Assembly (NCBI GenBank): GCA_016302405.1
Contig: JAEDNR010000053.1
Location: 1-13,203, forward strand
Length of the DNA stretch: 13,203 bases
From: Oscillospiraceae bacterium
GTDB taxonomy: Bacteria > Bacillota > Clostridia > Oscillospirales > Oscillospiraceae
Direction: 5' to 3'
A program made the translations under genes and the position numbers. Below, in pieces: positions 7,310-13,203 of this stretch; the first letter of the stretch is position 1, and each line of letters begins with the position of its first letter. Below the pieces are notes generated by a model that saw only the letters and a program-made list of their open reading frames with translations, made no database searches and was not told the origin of the DNA.

Positions 7310-10081
7310 ATGTCATTTTTTACGATTCTGGAAACCCTGCTCATCGGGCCGCTGAAGCTGCTCTTTGAGATCATCTTTACCATTGCCAACCAGTTCATCG
7401 GCCATCCCGGCCTTTCCATCATCGTCCTGAGCCTGGTCATGAACATCCTGGTCCTGCCCCTGTACCGGCGGGCGGATGCCATGCAGGAGGAATCCCGGGA
7501 TACGGAGGCAAAGCTCCGGGAGGGCGTGGCCCATATCAAGAAAACCTTCTCCGGCGACGAGCGGATGATGATTCTGCAGACCTATTACCGGCAGAACCAT
7601 TATAGGCCCACCGATGCCCTGAACGGCTCCGTCTCCCTGCTGCTGGAAATTCCCTTCTTTATGGCAGCCTACCAGTTTCTGTCCCATGTGCAGATCCTGA
7701 ACGGCGTATCCCTGGGGCCCATCCGGGACCTGGGTGCGCCGGACGGACTTCTCGTGATCGGCAGCCTGACCATCAACCTCCTGCCGATCCTGATGACGGC
7801 CATCAACTTTGTCTCCAGCGCCATCTACCTGAAGGGCTTTCCTCTGAAAACCAAGCTCCAGCTCTACGGCATGGCCCTGTTCTTCCTGGTTTTCCTGTAC
7901 ACCTCCCCGGCCTGCCTCGTCTTTTACTGGACGCTGAACAACCTGTTCTCCCTGGTAAAGACCATTTTCTACAAGCTGAAAAACCCCCGGAAGATCCTGG
8001 GGTACCTGACTTTCGGCCTTGGCCTGGCAGTCCTGGCTTTCGGCCTGTTCTTCTATCATACCCACTCCGTGAAGCGTAAGGTCTTTATCCTCGGCATCGG
8101 TCTGCTGCTGGAGCTGCCGCTGCTTCTGCCGGTGCTGAAAGCCAGGCTCCCCCTTCCGAAAGAAACCGCCCAGGTGAAGCCGGACCGCAGGCTGTTCCTG
8201 CTGGGCGCTCTGTTCCTGACCATTCTCGTAGGCCTGCTGATCCCCTCCACCTTTATTGCCGCGTCTCCCCAGGAATATGTGGACATCAGCTATTTCCATA
8301 ATCCCCTGTGGTATGTAGTCAGCGCCCTGTGCCTGTCCGCCGGTACCTTTCTTGTGTGGATGGGCGTGTTCTACTGGCTGGCAAAGCCCAAAGGAAAGGT
8401 GTTTTTTCAGCGTCTGGTGTGGGTCCTGTGCGGTGTCATGGTGGTAAACTACATGTTCTTCGGCACCAAGCTGGGAATTATTTCCTCTACACTGCAGTAT
8501 GAAGGAGGAATGGAATTTTCCCGGGGAGAGCAGCTTTTGAACCTGGCGATCCTGGCCGCTGTAGCGCTCCTGATGTATCTGTTCGCCCGAAAGCAGACCC
8601 GCAGCACCGGGGCGGTGCTGCTGACAGCCATTATCGCCCTTGGCGGCATGTCCGCTGTGAACCTGGTGAAAATCAAGCGCTCCGTGGATGAGATCTCCGT
8701 GGAGAAGGCCAATGAGATGCCCGGCTTCCAGCTGAGCAAAACCGGCAAAAATGTGGTCGTGCTGATGCTGGACCGGGCCATGGGCGAATATGTACCCTAT
8801 CTGATTAACGAAAAACCGGAGCTTCAGGAAAAGTTTGACGGCTTCACCTATTATTCCAACACGATTTCTTTCGGCGGATGTACAAATTTCGCCACCCCCG
8901 CGCTGCTGGGAGGCTATGAGTACACCCCCGTGGAGCTGAACAAGCGCAGCGATGAGCTGCTGGTGGATAAGCAGAACGAAGCGCTGAAGGTGATGCCGGT
9001 GCTCTTCGCGGACAATGATTACAAGGTCACGGTGTGCGATCCGGTTTACGCCAACTATCAGTGGATCCCCGACCTGTCGATTTTCGACGACGATCCCCGG
9101 ATCAGCGCCTATATCACCAAGGGGAAATTCGGCGACACCGCCCAAAAAGAGCAGACAATCCTCAACAACCGCAGAAACTTTTTCGTTTTCAGCGTTATGA
9201 AATCCATGCCCCTGTGCCTGCAGCCCATTATATACAACGATGGCCTCTACAATCAGTCGGCATACGATTCTGAGGAAGCGGTTTACTCCGGGCAGACCAT
9301 CGAGTCCATATCCAGGTCCACCGGAATCAGCGCCGTGTTCATGGACTGTTATCATGTGCTGGATAACCTGCCGGAAATGACCACCGTCAGCAAAGACGGA
9401 ACAAACACCTATCTGTTCCTGTCCAACGATACAACCCATGAGCCGATCCTTCTTCAGGAGCCGGAATACAAACCGTCCCAGGTCGTTGACAATACCGCCT
9501 TTGACGCTGCCAATACCAGCCGGTTTACGGTGGATGGGAGAACGCTTCTGGTGGAGGAACCCCGGCAAATGGTCCACTACCAGAGCAACATGGCGGCAAT
9601 GCTTCTTCTGGGGGAATGGTTCGATTATCTCCGGGAAAACGGTGTCTACGACAACACCAGAATTATCCTGGTGTCCGACCACGGCTCTGATCGCGGGCAG
9701 CTGGAAGAGCTGATGGCCGATCCCTCTGACGGATTGAAAAATCTGGAATTTTACTTCCCCCTGCTGATGGTAAAGGATTTTGACAGCCACAGCTTTACCA
9801 CCTCCCGGGAATTTATGACCAACGCCGACGTTCCCACCCTGGCAACAGCAGGGCTCATTGAGAACCCCACCAATCCGTTCACCGGCAAGGCCATCAACAG
9901 CGATGAAAAGACCGCCCACGACCAGTTTATCATCCGGTCCAGAAAATGGAAGATTGCCGAGAACAACGGCACCACGTTCCTCCCCGCCCAGTGGGCCAGC
10001 GTCAGCGATGACCTCTGGAATTTGGACAACTGGACCTTCTATGATGAAGAAACGGTGCTGGACCGCCACGCCGCGCCGTAA
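7310..10081 (+). CDS. YidC/Oxa1-like domain fused to LtaS-like sulfatase/phosphotransferase domain
   Basis: A 923-residue membrane protein. Residues about 12-225 form a YidC/Oxa1/Alb3-like domain (LSIIVLSLVMNILVLPL at 35-51, LLEIPFFMAAYQFL at 111-124, LPILMTAINFVSSAIYLKG at 158-176, SPACLVFYWTLNNLFSLVK at 199-217). The arginine normally in the first of these helices is Asn45. About seven more helices follow (232-455). Residues about 481-870 form an alkaline-phosphatase-superfamily domain like LtaS: VVVLMLD (Asp488), GGCTNFATPALLGGYEYTP at 522-540 with a candidate nucleophile Thr525, His710 in TTHEP, and VSDHG at 788-792 (Asp790, His791). Metal ligands therefore look intact. An ATG at 7301 directly abuts GGGGAAGAGG; ATG 7310, nine bases away, is better placed. 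Last gene of the operon. Probably an extracytoplasmic polymer polymerase or modifying transferase; the acceptor is unknown. Confidence 0.85.
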   Translation: MSFFTILETLLIGPLKLLFEIIFTIANQFIGHPGLSIIVLSLVMNILVLPLYRRADAMQEESRDTEAKLREGVAHIKKTFSGDERMMILQTYYRQNHYRPTDALNGSVSLLLEIPFFMAAYQFLSHVQILNGVSLGPIRDLGAPDGLLVIGSLTINLLPILMTAINFVSSAIYLKGFPLKTKLQLYGMALFFLVFLYTSPACLVFYWTLNNLFSLVKTIFYKLKNPRKILGYLTFGLGLAVLAFGLFFYHTHSVKRKVFILGIGLLLELPLLLPVLKARLPLPKETAQVKPDRRLFLLGALFLTILVGLLIPSTFIAASPQEYVDISYFHNPLWYVVSALCLSAGTFLVWMGVFYWLAKPKGKVFFQRLVWVLCGVMVVNYMFFGTKLGIISSTLQYEGGMEFSRGEQLLNLAILAAVALLMYLFARKQTRSTGAVLLTAIIALGGMSAVNLVKIKRSVDEISVEKANEMPGFQLSKTGKNVVVLMLDRAMGEYVPYLINEKPELQEKFDGFTYYSNTISFGGCTNFATPALLGGYEYTPVELNKRSDELLVDKQNEALKVMPVLFADNDYKVTVCDPVYANYQWIPDLSIFDDDPRISAYITKGKFGDTAQKEQTILNNRRNFFVFSVMKSMPLCLQPIIYNDGLYNQSAYDSEEAVYSGQTIESISRSTGISAVFMDCYHVLDNLPEMTTVSKDGTNTYLFLSNDTTHEPILLQEPEYKPSQVVDNTAFDAANTSRFTVDGRTLLVEEPRQMVHYQSNMAAMLLLGEWFDYLRENGVYDNTRIILVSDHGSDRGQLEELMADPSDGLKNLEFYFPLLMVKDFDSHSFTTSREFMTNADVPTLATAGLIENPTNPFTGKAINSDEKTAHDQFIIRSRKWKIAENNGTTFLPAQWASVSDDLWNLDNWTFYDEETVLDRHAAP

Positions 10082-10111
10082 GGGTTTTATACGCACCCCC
10101 TTTGCCCATAT

Positions 10112-10155
10112 AATAACCTGCCCCTTTGCCACGCGGCAAAGGGGCAGGTTATTTT
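10112..10155 (+). terminator. Rho-independent terminator after the YidC-sulfatase operon
   Basis: A perfect 19-bp stem (left arm AATAACCTGCCCCTTTGCC at 10112-10130, right arm 10135-10153) closes on an ACGC loop and runs into TTTT within its 3' end. It begins 30 bases after the YidC-sulfatase stop. Fourteen bases of the left arm are identical to the terminator at 2392-2405. Confidence 0.8.
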
Positions 10156-10255
10156 GCGCGGTCTTACGGAAATCGGCGTTACCCGGCAAACCGATAAAGT
10201 GGAATTTGGCGGCGAGTCGCCGCTGACAAGTCGTGACGGCCCGAGTCTATAGTCG
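10156..10255. other. Intergenic spacer, no gene seen
   Basis: No coding frame, RNA gene or promoter is convincing here. The only structure is a small inverted repeat, GCGGCGA-G-TCGCCGC (10209-10223), with no T-run. It separates the operon terminator from the MITE-like element; together with that element and the oad terminator it makes up the 613-base gene-free stretch 10082-10694. Confidence 0.5.
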
Positions 10256-10616
10256 TTTTACGCCTGGCCCACTCGGTATCGTTCTATTGTGCGCAGGTGG
10301 ATAGACGCCTTGCCCCCCCGCACTTGTGAGGGGGGTGATAAGAGTAGCGCACACTGGGGCGGGGGGAGCCCGTCACCCGCATGTCTTTTACAAAAAAGTG
10401 TCAAGAATAGAGCTGTAACCACAGAAAAAATTTTTTGGCACTTTGTTATCGGAAATTCGTACTCCCCCCGTCCCTGCGCTAGCGCAGGGACACCCCCCTC
10501 ACAAGTGCGGGGGGCAAGGACGCGTACCGCATCATGCCGCGAATCATTCAACGTACAGCTCTGCAAATTCCTATTTTCCGCGCTATAGAACGATACCGGG
10601 TGGGCCTGGCGTGAAA
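10256..10616. mobile_element. MITE-like non-coding element with 32-bp terminal inverted repeats
   Basis: The outer arms 10256-10287 and 10585-10616 are inverted copies: 32 positions with one mismatch (10265/10607) and two G-T pairs, including ACTCGGTATCGTTCTAT on the left against its complement on the right. Inside is a second inverted pair, 10308-10337 and 10491-10519 (29 bases with one extra C), around GCACTTGTGAGGGGGG. A perfect 22-bp palindrome lies at 10470-10491. No transposase fits in 361 bases, so this would be a non-autonomous or REP-like repeat. No clear target-site duplication is visible at either flank. Open frames crossing it on both strands read the repeat arms and do not look like genes. 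The alternative is a large folded RNA. Confidence 0.6.
10308..10519. repeat. Subterminal inverted repeat pair inside the element
   Basis: The left arm (10308-10337) and right arm (10491-10519) are complementary along their full length apart from one extra C in a C-run. They would form a 29-bp stem nested inside the outer 32-bp stem. Two nested stems with an asymmetric single-stranded piece between them are unusual for a simple terminator. Confidence 0.7.
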
Positions 10617-10642
10617 TGGGTACACATATTTTCGCACGACAT

Positions 10643-10677
10643 AAAAAACCGGCAGTGCGGGGGCACCGCGCTGCCGG
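10643..10677 (-). terminator. Rho-independent terminator of the decarboxylase operon
   Basis: Read on the minus strand, CCGGCAGCGC (10677 to 10668) pairs with GCACTGCCGG (10658 to 10649) over ten positions with one G-T, and is followed by six T residues (10648 to 10643). It lies about 18 bases beyond the oadB stop at 10695. Confidence 0.85.
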
Positions 10678-10694
10678 AAAAGGGATATTCTTTA

Positions 10695-11897
10695 TCAGCC
10701 GAAGACGCTGAGCAGGAAGCCAGCGGCGATGGCGGAGCCGATGACACCGGCCACGTTGGGGCCCATGGCGTGCATCAGCAGGAAGTTGGAGGGATTGGCC
10801 TTCTGGCCCTCCACGTTGGCAACCCGGGCCGCCATGGGAACGGCGGACACACCGGCGGAGCCGATGAGGGGGTTGACCTTTCCCTTTGTGACCTTGCACA
10901 TCACGAGGCCGCCCAGCAGGCCGCCGGCGGTGGACAGCGCGAAGGCAAACACGCCCAGGAAGACGATCTTGAGGGTCTCCCAGGTCAGGAACCGGGAGCC
11001 CACCATGGTAGCGCCCACAGCGGTGGACAGGAGGATGGTGACAATGTTCATCAGGGCATTCTGCACGGTGTCGCTGAGCCGGTCGGTAACGCCGGTCTCC
11101 TTGAAGAGGTTGCCCAGCATCAGGCAGCCGATGAGGGGAGCGGTGTCCGGCAGCAGCAGGGCCACGAAAATGGTGACCACGATGGGGAAGATGATCTTCT
11201 CGGTCTTGGACACGGTACGGGTCTGGACCATCTTGATCTTCCTCTGCTCGGGGGTGGTCATGAGACGCATAATGGGCGGTTGAATCAGAGGAATCAGGGC
11301 CATGTAGGAGTAGGCCGCCACGGCGATGGCGCCCAGCAGATGGGGCGCCAGCTGGCTGGTCAGGAAGATGGCGGTGGGGCCGTCCGCGCCGCCGATGATG
11401 CCGATGGAGGCAGCCTCATTGCCGGTAAAGCCCATGAGGCTTGCGCCGAAGAAGGCCACGAACACGCCCATCTGGGCAGCGGCGCCCAGAAGCAGGCTCT
11501 TGGGGTTAGAAAGCAGGGGGCCAAAGTCCGTCATGGCGCCCACGCCCATGAAGATCAGGCAGGGGTACAGGCTGGACTTGACGCCGATGTAGAAAATATC
11601 CAGAAGACCGCCGTCGTGGATGATCTCCGTGAATGTGATGTGCTCCCCGGCCACATAGGCATCCCACAGGGGCTGGTTATACAGCCCAGCGCCGGGAAGG
11701 TTCGTCAGCAGACAGCCAAAGGCAATGCCGGTGAGCAGCAGCGGCTCGAACTTCTTCACAATCGCCAGGTACAGAAGACCGCAGGCGATAATGATCATCA
11801 ACAGGTTCTGCCAGGAGTTCTGGGAGACAAACCCGGTGATGAGCGCCGCGAAGCCGGAGCTTTCCCACAGGTTCAGAAGGATTTGACCAATATTCAT
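10695..11897 (-). CDS. oadB: Sodium ion-translocating decarboxylase beta subunit (OadB family)
   Basis: A 400-residue polytopic protein with about ten to eleven membrane segments. It is the carboxybiotin-decarboxylating, sodium-pumping subunit of oxaloacetate/methylmalonyl-CoA/glutaconyl-CoA decarboxylases. The family's central signature GGADGPTAIF is at 169-178, with Asp172 in the position of the sodium-linked Asp203 of the Klebsiella enzyme. GVGAMTDFGPLLSNP at 118-132, YSYMALIPLIQPP at 196-208 and the C-terminal AMGPNVAGVIGSAIAAG also fit. Length is close to the usual 375-430. The ATG at 11897 follows GGAGG by seven bases, and that site directly follows the stop of the biotin carrier gene, so translation is likely coupled. 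Last gene of the operon. It would use the free energy of decarboxylation to export sodium ions. Confidence 0.95.
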   Translation of the reverse strand: MNIGQILLNLWESSGFAALITGFVSQNSWQNLLMIIIACGLLYLAIVKKFEPLLLTGIAFGCLLTNLPGAGLYNQPLWDAYVAGEHITFTEIIHDGGLLDIFYIGVKSSLYPCLIFMGVGAMTDFGPLLSNPKSLLLGAAAQMGVFVAFFGASLMGFTGNEAASIGIIGGADGPTAIFLTSQLAPHLLGAIAVAAYSYMALIPLIQPPIMRLMTTPEQRKIKMVQTRTVSKTEKIIFPIVVTIFVALLLPDTAPLIGCLMLGNLFKETGVTDRLSDTVQNALMNIVTILLSTAVGATMVGSRFLTWETLKIVFLGVFAFALSTAGGLLGGLVMCKVTKGKVNPLIGSAGVSAVPMAARVANVEGQKANPSNFLLMHAMGPNVAGVIGSAIAAGFLLSVFG

Positions 11898-11909
11898 TGG
11901 GCACCCTCC

Positions 11910-12308
11910 TTAACCGATGATCACCAGGGGCGCGCCGGTATCCACGATGGAGCCCTTGGCAACCAGGACCTGGGTCACGGTGCCGCCCTTGGAGGCCATG
12001 ATCTCGTTCTCCATCTTCATTGCCTCCAGAATGCACAGCACCTCGCCCTCCTTGACGGCCTGTCCCTGGGTGACATTCACTTTCAGAATGGTGCCGGGCA
12101 TGGGGGCGTTCACAGGCTCACCGGCGCCGGTGACCACGGGGGCGGCAGGGGTGGGAGCAGCGGCGGGCGCGGGGGCGGCGGCAGGGGCGGCAGCGGGAGC
12201 CGGGGCAGCCGTGGGGGCAATGGCCTCATACTCATCCAGAAGCATGGCCTGACCGGCCTCCACCTCTACCTCGTAGGTGCGGTTATTCAGGGTCACTTTA
12301 TATTTCAT
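11910..12308 (-). CDS. Biotin carboxyl carrier protein of the sodium-pumping decarboxylase
   Basis: A 132-residue soluble biotin carrier (MmdC/GcdC type). An N-terminal strand-rich head (MKYKVTLNNRTYEVEVEAG, 1-19) is followed by an Ala/Pro-rich linker (about 31-57). The biotinyl domain (about 64-132) has the EAMKMEN motif; Lys98 is the expected biotinylation site. The carrier moves carboxyl groups from the alpha subunit in the cytosol to the membrane beta subunit; the flexible linker would give reach. The ATG at 12308 has AAGGAGG 11 bases upstream, a rather long spacing. It begins three bases after the OadG-like stop. A separate carrier fits the alpha subunit fragment, which ends without a biotin domain. 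Confidence 0.95.
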   Translation of the reverse strand: MKYKVTLNNRTYEVEVEAGQAMLLDEYEAIAPTAAPAPAAAPAAAPAPAAAPTPAAPVVTGAGEPVNAPMPGTILKVNVTQGQAVKEGEVLCILEAMKMENEIMASKGGTVTQVLVAKGSIVDTGAPLVIIG

Positions 12309-12311
12309 GAT

Positions 12312-12683
12312 TTACTTGACCTCCTTGATGGAAATGAAGCGCAGCTCGTTCAGGGGCTTTCCCATTTTGTCGGCTACGATGGCCATAAGCATGGCGGCGG
12401 TCCTGGGCTCCACATCGTGAAGCTTCAGCTCACCGGCAGTGCCGGGAGCCACAGGCTTGGGCGCGGCGGGGGCGGCAGCGGCGGCAGCCTGGGCGGCGGC
12501 GTGGGCGGCCTCCTTAATGGCGGCGGCTTTCTTGTCCCGGGCGATGAACACCCGGCCCATAGTCATGACCACAGCCATCAGCAGCACGATGCCGAAGAAA
12601 ACCACCGCGTAGCCCAGCAGGGCCAGAACCGCGGCCTCGCCCACAGGCAGGTGTTCGCCCAGACCGGCAGTAAGAATCGTCAT
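12312..12683 (-). CDS. OadG-family (gamma/delta) decarboxylase subunit
   Basis: A 123-residue protein with one membrane helix (about 16-43, ALLGYAVVFFGIVLLMAVVM), a Lys/Ala-rich cytosolic stretch (about 50-80) and a short folded C-terminus. That matches the OadG/MmdD family, which holds the soluble alpha subunit and the membrane beta subunit together. Recognition rests on size, the VVFFGIVLLM-type helix and operon position, as this family is poorly conserved. GGAGG lies eight bases before the ATG at 12683. It sits 12 bases after the alpha-subunit stop and three bases before the biotin carrier gene. The Ala-rich stretch may be a flexible tether. Confidence 0.88.
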   Translation of the reverse strand: MTILTAGLGEHLPVGEAAVLALLGYAVVFFGIVLLMAVVMTMGRVFIARDKKAAAIKEAAHAAAQAAAAAAPAAPKPVAPGTAGELKLHDVEPRTAAMLMAIVADKMGKPLNELRFISIKEVK

Positions 12684-12695
12684 AGCGGACCCTCC

Positions 12696-13203
12696 TTACG
12701 CCTCGGTGATGGTGTAGGTGACCTTGTTCTCTTCCTTGGCCTTCCGGGCCTCCAGGAACTTGGTGGCCTGATCCGGGAAGCAGATGTAGCTCATCACATC
12801 TTCCTCGGATTTTGCCAGATCGCCCAGGGCTTCCTTTGCCTTCACAAAGTCCTCGCCGGTGCGCTTGCTGTCCTCAATGCGGCAGTCGATGGGGGCCTCC
12901 ATACCGGCCTCCGCCAGGACCCGCTTCTGCAGGTCGGCATCCACGGGGGCGGGGGAGATGCCGTACTCGCCCTTCAGGTAGCTCTTGATCTCCTTGGAGA
13001 TGTTCTTGTAGCGCTGGCCCACCAAAACGTTGGTGACGGCCTGGTTGCCCACCATCTGGCTCAGGGGGGTGACCAGGGGAGGATAGCCCATGTCGGCACG
13101 GACGGCGGGGATCTCCGCCAGGGCGGCGTCGAACTTATCCATGGCCTTCATATCGGTGAGGTTGGCGATCATGTTGGACAGCATGCCGCCGGGGACCTTG
13201 TAA
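12696..13203 (-). CDS. oadA: Oxaloacetate decarboxylase alpha subunit / pyruvate carboxylase subunit B, C-terminal part
   Basis: Partial gene: the frame is open through the right edge of the window (reading YKVPGGMLSNM), so only the last 168 residues are seen. They match the conserved carboxylase (PYC/OADA) region of oxaloacetate decarboxylase alpha, with KVPGGMLSN, DMGYPPLVTPLSQMVGNQA and YKNISKEIKSYLKGEYG. This region closes the carboxyltransferase part that takes CO2 from oxaloacetate and passes it to biotin. The protein ends at VTYTITEA with no biotinyl domain, in keeping with the separate carrier encoded downstream. The alpha type points to oxaloacetate as substrate, rather than methylmalonyl-CoA or glutaconyl-CoA, whose alpha subunits are of another family. 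The apparent ATG at 13184 is internal. Confidence 0.92.
   Translation of the reverse strand, partial: YKVPGGMLSNMIANLTDMKAMDKFDAALAEIPAVRADMGYPPLVTPLSQMVGNQAVTNVLVGQRYKNISKEIKSYLKGEYGISPAPVDADLQKRVLAEAGMEAPIDCRIEDSKRTGEDFVKAKEALGDLAKSEEDVMSYICFPDQATKFLEARKAKEENKVTYTITEA

Noticed and set aside
7313..10189. Very long minus-strand open frame (958 codons) opposite the YidC-sulfatase gene, and a 719-codon one at 5380-7539
   Set aside because: They run antisense to genes with clear family motifs and good ribosome binding sites. The translations are rich in Gly, Gln, His and Val with no recognisable domain, as expected from antisense frames of GC-rich coding DNA.
10306..10519. Possible CRISPR array, because of repeated GCACTTGTGAGG blocks
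   Set aside because: There are only two copies, in inverted orientation and with no regular spacers; this is an inverted-repeat element.
10258..10899. Open frames over the MITE-like element (213 codons minus, 99 codons plus at 10289-10588)
   Set aside because: Both read through the inverted repeats, giving similar peptide pieces (PPSQVRG, RTCEGG) on both strands. The minus one also overlaps oadB in another frame. They reflect the repeat and not a protein.

Overview
The window looks like a chromosomal segment of a GC-rich, low-oxygen Firmicute of the class Clostridia, most likely an Oscillospiraceae/Ruminococcaceae-type gut bacterium. The reasons are strong GGAGG ribosome binding sites before nearly every gene, consensus sigma-A promoters, Gram-positive envelope families (LytR-CpsA-Psr, TagF-like, LtaS-like), a lic-type choline locus, and a sodium-pump decarboxylase operon. 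Genus is not determinable by eye.

Layout from left to right. A short AT-rich 7-bp tandem repeat (14-41) lies beyond the 3' end of a minus-strand GT8 glycosyltransferase (134-946). A 295-bp intergenic region with 11-bp-phased TTCAA motifs and a good sigma-A promoter leads into a plus-strand LytR-CpsA-Psr cell-wall polymer ligase (1242-2378), closed by a strong hairpin terminator shared with the convergent lic operon. That operon (minus strand, transcribed licC, licA, licB, 5170 to 2439) encodes a nucleotidyltransferase, a choline-kinase-like enzyme and a LicB-like permease. Back to back with it, and driven by a nearly matching promoter, is a plus-strand operon of three genes: a CPBP membrane protease, a membrane-anchored TagF-like glycerophosphotransferase, and a 923-residue protein that joins a YidC/Oxa1-like insertase domain, a further membrane region and an LtaS-like sulfatase/phosphotransferase domain. 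A second copy of the same terminator hairpin ends this operon.

From 10082 to 10694 there is no gene. This stretch holds that terminator, a 361-bp element with 32-bp terminal inverted repeats (MITE-like, nested palindromes), and a terminator for the next operon. From 10695 to the right edge a minus-strand operon encodes a sodium-translocating decarboxylase: alpha subunit C-terminus (cut by the window edge), OadG-like subunit, separate biotin carrier protein, and OadB.

Working model (inference): licA-licB-licC take up choline and activate it to CDP-choline. The TagF-like enzyme and the YidC-sulfatase fusion build or modify a phosphodiester-linked surface polymer, and the LCP enzyme attaches it to the wall. 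No licD phosphocholine transferase is present in the window. The YidC-sulfatase fusion, whose YidC domain lacks the usual groove arginine, is the best candidate here for an undescribed system.
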